DNA from: Armatimonadota bacterium
Lineage (GTDB): Bacteria > Sysuimicrobiota > Sysuimicrobiia > Sysuimicrobiales > Kaftiobacteriaceae
Reading direction: 5' to 3'
Assembly (NCBI GenBank): GCA_020028535.1
Contig: JAIBHM010000008.1
Span: forward strand, 1-24,679
Length of the DNA: 24,679 nt
This document shows positions 1-3,934 of the stretch, piece after piece. A program made the translations under genes and the position numbers. The first letter of the stretch is position 1. The number at the start of each line of letters is the position of its first letter. The notes below the pieces were generated by a model. That model saw only the letters and a list, made by a program, of their open reading frames with translations, ran no database searches and was not told where the DNA came from.

Positions 1-379
1 AGTAGAGGCCTTTGCGCAGGCTCTCCTCGACGGTCTTGCGCAGGTCGTCGGCGCTGAAGGGCTTCATGAGGAAGCCGTTCACACCGAAGCGCACCGTCTC
101 CAGCAGGCTGTCGAACTCGCTGAAGCCGGTCATGACGACGACGGCAATCTCCGGCGAGCCGGAGACAATCTGGCGCGCCGCTTCCAATCCGTTCATCCCG
201 GGCATCTTGAGGTCGGTCAGGAGAAGGTCGGGTGCGAAGGTCGTCGCGAGCCGGATCGCGGATGGGCCGTCACCGGCGGCGGCGAGCTCGTAGGATTGGC
301 CGAGGATGCGCGCGCACAGATCTCGGATCGAGGCTTCGTCGTCGACGATCAGGATCTTTGGCTTCGGAGCCACACCCAC
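1..379 (-). CDS. Response regulator receiver protein (partial, runs off left edge)
   Basis: Only the N-terminal 126 residues are in the window; the reading frame is open to base 1. They form a receiver domain: an acidic pair in the motif IVDDEAS (residues 11-17), a phospho-acceptor Asp near residue 56 in LLTDLKMPG, a Thr in VVVMTGFSEF and the conserved Lys in LMKPF. Phosphorylation by a histidine kinase at that Asp is expected from the family. I chose the GTG at 379 because GAGG lies 7 nt upstream; a second GTG two codons later (373) is possible. The DDEASIRDLCAR segment is shared with the single-domain regulator at 6268-6642, so the two are likely paralogues. An output domain beyond the edge cannot be excluded. 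A sigma54-type promoter lies directly upstream. Confidence 0.88.
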   Translation of the reverse strand, partial: MGVAPKPKILIVDDEASIRDLCARILGQSYELAAAGDGPSAIRLATTFAPDLLLTDLKMPGMNGLEAARQIVSGSPEIAVVVMTGFSEFDSLLETVRFGVNGFLMKPFSADDLRKTVEESLRKGLY

Positions 380-418
380 CGGTACACCTCAGAGGAATCT
401 CGGCCTGCACACTCTTAG

Positions 419-434
419 AGCAAGTTTCATGCCA
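419..434 (-). promoter_or_regulatory. Sigma54 (-24/-12) promoter for the left-edge response regulator
   Basis: On the minus strand the sequence TGGCATGAAACTTGCT has GG and GC separated by exactly 10 nt, as sigma54 promoters require, with TGGCA and TTGCT matching consensus. The predicted start near 408 leaves a leader of about 29 nt before the GTG at 379. It sits just after the terminator of the upstream sigma54-activator gene, so the regulator has its own transcription unit. Confidence 0.72.
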
Positions 435-440
435 CGGCGC

Positions 441-484
441 AAAAACAAAAAAGACCGTACATCCGTTTGCCGGATTAGCCGGTC
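441..484 (-). terminator. Rho-independent terminator of the NtrC-type gene
   Basis: On the minus strand, GACCG (484-480) pairs with CGGTC (457-453), and within it ATCCG pairs with CGGAT around a GCAAA loop. A T-rich tract interrupted by one G follows (452-441). The stem overlaps the stop codon of the upstream gene (477-475). Confidence 0.7.
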
Positions 485-1824
485 TCCTTGAGCCGGTGCG
501 CTTGAATCTTCGCCTCCAGCTCTTCCTTTGAGATGCCCAGGGCTTTGCACGCCTCGTCCAGATTCCACTCGGTCATTCGCAAGACCACGCCGATGTGCCG
601 GCGTTCCGCTTCGTCGAGCGAGAACGCCTTGGGGAAGCCGGGCCCGCTCTGCGACTGCTCATCCAGCCAGATCTCTTCCGCCCCGATCACCTCGCCCTGA
701 GCCAGGATCACCACGCGCTGAATGGTGTACTCCAGCTCGCGCACGTTACCGGGCCAGGAGTGGCCGCGCAGCTTCTTCAATGCCAGCGGCGAGAAGCCTT
801 TGATCCGCTTCTGGAACGCCACGGCGTACTTGTTCACGAAGTGCACGGCGAGGGCTTGAATATCCTCGCGGCGCTCGCGCAGCGGCGGGAGCTCGATCGG
901 CACCACGCTGAGGCGATAGTACAGGTCTTCGCGGAACGAGCCGTCGGCGATGGCCCTGCGCAGGTCCTTGTGCGTGGCGGCGATGACCCGGGCGTTGACG
1001 TCGATCGGCTTGTTGCCGCCCACGCGCTCGATCACGCGCTCCTGCAGCACGCGCAGCACCTTCACCTGCATCGGCGTGCTCATGTCGCCGATCTCGTCGA
1101 GGAAGATCGTGCCCTCCTGGGCGCGCTCGAACTTGCCGATGCGGCTGGTCACGGCGCTGGTGAACGCGCCCTTCTCGTGTCCGAAGAGCTCGGTCTCCAG
1201 CAGCGTTTCGGGGATGGCCCCGCAGTTCACGACCACGAACGGGCCCTTGTTTCGCGGACTCTGCAGATGGATCGACCGCGCAAGCAGCTCCTTGCCCGTC
1301 CCGGTCTCTCCGTAGATGAGCACGGTGGCGTCCGTGGGCGCGACGGCGGCGGCCAGCTGCAGCACCTGGCGGGTCTTGGGCGAGTCGCCGACGATGCCCT
1401 CGAACTTGAAGGTCCGCATCAGCTCGTCCTGCAGGGCGCGGTTCTCCTTGACCAGGCGGTTGCGCTCGAGGGCCTGGTTGACTTTGATCATCAGCTCCTC
1501 ATGGCGGAAAGGCTTGGCCACAAAGTCGAAGGCGCCCAGCTTGATCGCCTGAATCGCAGTGTCGATGGTGGAGAACGCGGTGATGAGAATCACGAGCGCA
1601 TCGGGATCGTACTCGATCACCGCGCGCAGCACACCGAGGCCGTCGAGCTTGGGCATCTTGAGGTCAAGCAGAACGAGGTCATACTTGCCCGCCTTGTACT
1701 TGGCCAGCCCCTCCTCGCCGTCGGGGGCTTCCTCCACCCCGAACCCTTCCTGGGTGAGGAGCTTGGTCAGCAGCCGTCTCAGGTTTTCCTCGTCGTCGAC
1801 GACGAGCACGCGCGTGTCGGGCAT
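475..1824 (-). CDS. NtrC-family sigma54-dependent response regulator (REC-AAA+-Fis HTH)
   Basis: A 449-residue enhancer-binding protein. The receiver domain has D10/D11, phospho-acceptor D54 (LLDLKMP), T82 and K104. The AAA+ sigma54-interaction domain has Walker A GETGTGKE (172-179), an L1 loop, Walker B TIFLDEIGDM and FREDLYYRL. A Fis-type HTH lies at about 403-445. The family hydrolyses ATP to open sigma54-RNA polymerase promoters once phosphorylated. Two oddities: the L1 motif reads GAFTSA instead of GAFTGA, and the recognition helix (SKEELEAKIQ) is unusually acidic, so DNA binding may be weak. Flagellar genes lie upstream, and three sigma54-type promoters occur within about 1.8 kb, so local targets including the peptide genes are likely but inferred. 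The start is the ATG at 1824, just before the receiver domain. Confidence 0.95.
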   Translation of the reverse strand: MPDTRVLVVDDEENLRRLLTKLLTQEGFGVEEAPDGEEGLAKYKAGKYDLVLLDLKMPKLDGLGVLRAVIEYDPDALVILITAFSTIDTAIQAIKLGAFDFVAKPFRHEELMIKVNQALERNRLVKENRALQDELMRTFKFEGIVGDSPKTRQVLQLAAAVAPTDATVLIYGETGTGKELLARSIHLQSPRNKGPFVVVNCGAIPETLLETELFGHEKGAFTSAVTSRIGKFERAQEGTIFLDEIGDMSTPMQVKVLRVLQERVIERVGGNKPIDVNARVIAATHKDLRRAIADGSFREDLYYRLSVVPIELPPLRERREDIQALAVHFVNKYAVAFQKRIKGFSPLALKKLRGHSWPGNVRELEYTIQRVVILAQGEVIGAEEIWLDEQSQSGPGFPKAFSLDEAERRHIGVVLRMTEWNLDEACKALGISKEELEAKIQAHRLKETG

Positions 1825-2004
1825 GATCCCCGGGCTATTCGTGTGGGTGTGTGGGCGTACCTACCGGCGTGGGCACGCTGGAAGCATGCCCTGGGCTTCG
1901 TGGGGTTAGTCCCGCCGCCCGGCCCCGGGCACCGCGCTGCGTCCCCCCTGAGGTCAGCATGGCGCGACACCGCGAAGTGCGGGCGGCGGGATTGGCGTGA
2001 ACGA

Positions 2005-2316
2005 CTAGGCGGACGTTCTCAACCGAGTCGCGGCCGCCGCAACCAGCTGCGGCGGAACTTCGCGGATCGTCGTTCCGGTCTGCAGGTCGTAGAATCGCAC
2101 CACGACCTCGCGCGTGCGGTCGTCAACGCGAAGTTGCGCCGCGATGCGGGCGCCCTGACGTGGGTCGGCTGGCTCGGAGGAACCCGGGCCGGAGACGCCC
2201 GGCTGCTCGAGGACGCCCGCCAGCGCGGGGCCCATCTGCTCGATAAGTGCGCGCCTGGCGCGTTCGAACAGCTCAGTGAAGTATCCGATGGCCGGAGCTG
2301 CGTCTTTTGGCGTCAT
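2005..2316 (-). CDS. flaG: FlaG-family flagellar protein
   Basis: A 103-residue protein. The C-terminal half (VVVRFYDLQTGTTIREVPPQ, followed by a helix LVAAAATRLR) matches the FlaG pattern of a beta-hairpin with 'D-x-x-T-G-x-x-I-R-x-[IV]-P'. FlaG proteins influence flagellar filament length in several bacteria; the biochemical role is poorly defined. The N-terminus is helical and variable, as in the family. A near-consensus sigma28 promoter sits 13 nt upstream of the ATG, supporting a late flagellar gene. No strong ribosome binding site precedes the ATG and the predicted leader is only a few nucleotides, so the start could be leaderless or slightly downstream. The FlgN-like gene is 48 nt upstream on the same strand. 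Confidence 0.68.
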   Translation of the reverse strand: MTPKDAAPAIGYFTELFERARRALIEQMGPALAGVLEQPGVSGPGSSEPADPRQGARIAAQLRVDDRTREVVVRFYDLQTGTTIREVPPQLVAAAATRLRTSA

Positions 2317-2329
2317 TGTTCCATCGATG

Positions 2330-2356
2330 TTATCGGCATATGTCGGTCGCCCTTGA
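2330..2356 (-). promoter_or_regulatory. Sigma28 (FliA/SigD-type) promoter for flaG
   Basis: On the minus strand TCAA (2356-2353) is followed after 15 nt by GCCGATAA (2337-2330). This is a full match to the sigma28 -10 element and a near match to the -35 TAAA at the expected spacing. It lies between the flgN-like and flaG-like genes and drives the latter. Confidence 0.7.
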
Positions 2357-2364
2357 GCCCGTCA

Positions 2365-2739
2365 TCAGACTGGCGTCCAGACCGCGAGGCCGCGATCAGC
2401 GGAGGCGACGCGCACGGCGTGCCGCGCCAGCAGCGCCCAGCTGGCCCGCTCCACCGCGCCGATCCGGCGGATCAGCGCACCGATCCGCCGTGTGGCTTCC
2501 GCAAGATCAGGCGGCGCAACTCGATCGTGGATTTGTGGCGCCAGGGTGCCCCGCATCTCCTCGAGATGCCGCAGCTCCGCCACTTTCCTCGCCTCCGCCG
2601 GGTACAGCGCGCGCAGGTCGTCGATGCGCCCCTGACACAGCAGTATGTGGCGCAGCCGCGCCATGGCCAGCAGCTCGCGGTGCAGCACGAGTTCCCGATC
2701 GAGGATCTGTCTCAACAGCCGGATAGTGTTGTGCTCCAT
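2365..2739 (-). CDS. flgN: FlgN-like flagellar chaperone
   Basis: A 124-residue all-helical protein, strongly predicted to form a long hairpin or coiled coil. The N-terminal segment (LLRQILDRELVLHRELLAMA, then a gap and EARKVAELRHLEEMR) has the FlgN pattern of an 'L-x-x-E-x-x-x-x-x-x-L-L' helix and a second helix rich in E, R and L. FlgN family members bind hook-filament junction proteins FlgK and FlgL in the cytoplasm before export. It is somewhat shorter than typical FlgN. The call rests on this pattern and on the adjacent FlaG-like gene with its sigma28 promoter. Other small helical flagellar proteins (FliT-like) remain possible. The ATG at 2739 has only a weak ribosome binding site. Confidence 0.6.
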   Translation of the reverse strand: MEHNTIRLLRQILDRELVLHRELLAMARLRHILLCQGRIDDLRALYPAEARKVAELRHLEEMRGTLAPQIHDRVAPPDLAEATRRIGALIRRIGAVERASWALLARHAVRVASADRGLAVWTPV

Positions 2740-2905
2740 GGCGTTTGCCCGCCGTCTTCCTAGAGCAATCGCCGTGCCACGCGCGCCGCCTATGCCGCTT
2801 TCACTTCGGGCATGAATGCCGATAGAGGGTACAGGAGCCCAGCGGCGAGGAAAGGCCGCGCAGAGAACACCGGTACGAACACTGTGGGGCGCGCGGAGCT
2901 GGGCC

Positions 2906-2954
2906 GAGCGATTGCGAGCGATTATTTGACAGTGCAGAATGCCTGTGTTACGCT
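2906..2954 (+). promoter_or_regulatory. Sigma70-like promoter of peptide copy 1 with upstream direct repeat
   Basis: A perfect -35 TTGACA (2926-2931) is followed after 17 nt by TACGCT (2949-2954), which keeps the key TA...T positions of a -10 box. Transcription would start near 2961. Immediately upstream, GAGCGATT occurs twice (2906-2913 and 2916-2923), one helical turn apart, a plausible activator or repressor site. Confidence 0.55.
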
Positions 2955-2968
2955 CCGCGATGCTGCGA

Positions 2969-2993
2969 AGACCTGATGAGGGTCTATCTCATC
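2969..2993 (+). promoter_or_regulatory. Leader of peptide copy 1 with two mutually exclusive stems
   Basis: In the predicted 5' leader, AGACC (2969-2973) can pair with GGTCT (2981-2985), or GATGAG (2975-2980) can pair with CTCATC (2988-2993). The two stems share bases and cannot coexist. The second ends a few bases before the ribosome binding site (AAGGAG, about 3000-3005). Regulation is only inferred. Confidence 0.35.
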
Positions 2994-3013
2994 GAAAAGA
3001 AGGAGTCGAGTAG

Positions 3014-3157
3014 ATGAAGAAGATCCTTGCGACGATGTTGTTTGCACTGCTGGTCTTCGTCGCGTCGTCTGTTTCGTGGGGTCAGGAACTCGGAGTCACC
3101 TGGGAAATGCTGGAAGGCGTGACCTGGGAAGTCTTCGAGAGCGTGACCTGGGAATAA
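3014..3157 (+). CDS. Secreted VTWE-repeat peptide, copy 1 (unrecognised family)
   Basis: A 47-residue peptide that I do not recognise as any named family. Residues 1-23 form a clear signal peptide: MKK, a hydrophobic core (LATMLFALLVFVAS) and a polar end SVSWG before Q. The remaining 24 residues are almost entirely an 8-residue repeat, [GS]VTWEx[LF]E, with the last unit cut to SVTWE at the stop. AAGGAG lies 8 nt before the ATG. It is the first of three tandem paralogues (next at 3297 and 3630); all are exactly 47 codons. It has a sigma70-like promoter and its own strong terminator, unlike the other two. The mature peptide is acidic, with one Trp and several Glu per repeat. Roles such as secreted signal, surface peptide or self-assembling fibre are all possible; none is shown. 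Confidence 0.85.
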   Translation: MKKILATMLFALLVFVASSVSWGQELGVTWEMLEGVTWEVFESVTWE

Positions 3158-3178
3158 CCAGACACGACGTGTGTAAAG

Positions 3179-3214
3179 CGAGGGAGGTGGCGACACCTCC
3201 CTCGTTGTGTTTTT
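3179..3214 (+). terminator. Strong Rho-independent terminator after peptide copy 1
   Basis: A perfect 11-bp stem (3179-3189 with 3194-3204) is closed by a GCGA tetraloop of the stable GNRA class and followed by TTGTGTTTTT. It separates copy 1 transcriptionally from copy 2. Confidence 0.88.
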
Positions 3215-3229
3215 CTGCGACTCTTCCGC

Positions 3230-3245
3230 GGGCACAAAACTTGCT
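3230..3245 (+). promoter_or_regulatory. Sigma54 (-24/-12) promoter of peptide copy 2
   Basis: GGGCACAAAACTTGCT has GGCAC and TTGC with exactly 10 nt between the GG and GC elements, matching sigma54 consensus in all but one flanking base. The predicted start near 3256 gives a leader of about 40 nt. It begins about 15 nt after the T-tract of the copy 1 terminator. Confidence 0.78.
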
Positions 3246-3296
3246 CGCATCTCTCTCCAGAGGCAGGCTGCGGCAACGCCTCAGGAGGGGGATGAC

Positions 3297-3440
3297 ATGA
3301 AGAAGCTCATCGCAACGATCCTCTTTGCTCTGATCCTGAGTGTCGCAACCTCAGTTTCGTGGGGTCAGGAACTCGGGGTCACCTGGGAAATGCTGGAAGG
3401 CGTGACCTGGGAAGTCTTCGAGAGCGTGACCTGGGAGTAG
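3297..3440 (+). CDS. Secreted VTWE-repeat peptide, copy 2 (unrecognised family)
   Basis: A 47-residue paralogue of the peptide at 3014-3157. It has a signal peptide (MKKLIATILFALILSVATS, then VSWGQ) and the same 24-residue repeat region, identical in protein sequence to copy 1. AGGAGG (3283-3288) lies 8 nt before the ATG; an earlier start in the same frame at 3207 would lie upstream of the promoter and lacks a ribosome binding site. The last 87 nt differ from copy 1 at only 3 positions, whereas the 57 nt of the signal-peptide part differ at 19. Its promoter is a sigma54 type, so expression depends on an NtrC-type activator, for which the gene at 475-1824 is the local candidate. Function unknown. 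Confidence 0.85.
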   Translation: MKKLIATILFALILSVATSVSWGQELGVTWEMLEGVTWEVFESVTWE

Positions 3441-3463
3441 AACACCTTTGCCCAGCGCGTTGA

Positions 3464-3500
3464 CGCTGCCGGTGGGGTCCTTGACGGCCCGCCGGCAGCG
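3464..3500 (+). terminator. Hairpin downstream of peptide copy 2 (possible terminator)
   Basis: CGCTGCCGG (3464-3472) is the exact reverse complement of CCGGCAGCG (3492-3500), giving a 9-bp stem around a 19-nt loop. The following GTTCTCATC is only weakly T-rich, so termination is uncertain. Confidence 0.4.
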
Positions 3501-3566
3501 GTTCTCATCCCGGTACGCCCTCCCGCCAATCCCGGTTCCAAGAAATCTCGTCTGATTGCAGCGCTC

Positions 3567-3582
3567 TGGCACAAAAATTGCT
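3567..3582 (+). promoter_or_regulatory. Sigma54 (-24/-12) promoter of peptide copy 3
   Basis: TGGCACAAAAATTGCT is an essentially perfect sigma54 promoter: TGGCAC, then TTGCT, with 10 nt between GG and GC. The predicted start near 3593 leaves a leader of about 37 nt. The core is nearly the same as that of copy 2 (GGCACAAAA-TTGCTC). Confidence 0.85.
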
Positions 3583-3629
3583 CCATTCTGTTGATAGAAG
3601 GCCCCAGTGGGGCCAGGGGAGGCAGGCGG

Positions 3630-3773
3630 ATGAAGAAGCTGTTGGCTGGGATTATCCTCGTGGTGGGCGTCCTCGTGGCGTCCTCCGTGTCGTGGGGTCA
3701 GGGCCTCGGGGTCACCTGGGAGACGCTGGAGAGCGTGACCTGGGAAGTCCTCGAGAGCGTGACCTGGGAGTAA
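3630..3773 (+). CDS. Secreted VTWE-repeat peptide, copy 3 (unrecognised family)
   Basis: Third 47-residue paralogue. The signal peptide is MKKLLAGIILVVGVLVASS followed by VSWGQ. The mature part keeps three VTWE units but with small changes (TLE and VLE in place of MLE and VFE, and Gly for Glu after the first Gln). The ATG at 3630 is preceded by GGGGAGG (3616-3622); the reading frame upstream is open but has no better start. Conserved features across copies are the VSWGQ junction, the VTWE tetrads, their 8-residue spacing and the C-terminal TWE. A sigma54 promoter lies about 48 nt upstream. The sensor kinase gene follows 161 nt downstream, so the peptide could be its ligand or output, but this is inference from position only. 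Confidence 0.85.
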   Translation: MKKLLAGIILVVGVLVASSVSWGQGLGVTWETLESVTWEVLESVTWE

Positions 3774-3842
3774 GCACGCAGCCCGTTGTGACTGGCTGTT
3801 GTGCGTAGTCCGCACGATTGATATTGCACGTGACCAGTATGG

Positions 3843-3888
3843 TATACATGGGGGGAGGAAACGGGCATCACATGAATGCCCCCTCCCC
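3843..3888 (+). promoter_or_regulatory. Putative promoter -10 and long leader hairpin of the sensor kinase gene
   Basis: TATACA (3843-3848) resembles a -10 box. Just after it, GGGGAGG (3852-3858) and GGGCAT (3863-3868) pair with CCTCCCC (3882-3888) and ATGCCC (3876-3881), leaving a 4-nt AAAC bulge and a 7-nt loop. The loop holds an ATG (3872) that opens a 9-codon reading frame ending at 3901. No T-tract follows, so a leader element is likelier than a terminator. Confidence 0.4.
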
Positions 3889-3934
3889 TCGCCCTGCTTG
3901 ATTGAGATCGGGGTACCGGAGACGTAGCGCCACC

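Noticed and set aside
1779..1970. Minus-strand 63-codon frame overlapping the start of the NtrC-type gene
   Set aside because: Different frame from the activator, Arg/Pro-rich and without a ribosome binding site. The gap 1825-2004 shows no clear promoter or RNA feature.
595..2763. Plus-strand open frame of 722 codons
   Set aside because: It is antisense to the NtrC-type, flaG-like and flgN-like genes, which carry clear family motifs. It is His/Arg/Leu-rich with no recognisable domain, a typical GC-rich shadow frame.
2818..2825. GCCGATAG on the plus strand as a second sigma28 -10 element
   Set aside because: No TAAA-like element lies at 14-15 nt upstream, and no gene starts close downstream.
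3014..3773. CRISPR-like or satellite repeat interpretation of the peptide region
   Set aside because: Repeats are coding, in frame, 24 bp in period within genes and without spacers; there are no cas genes.
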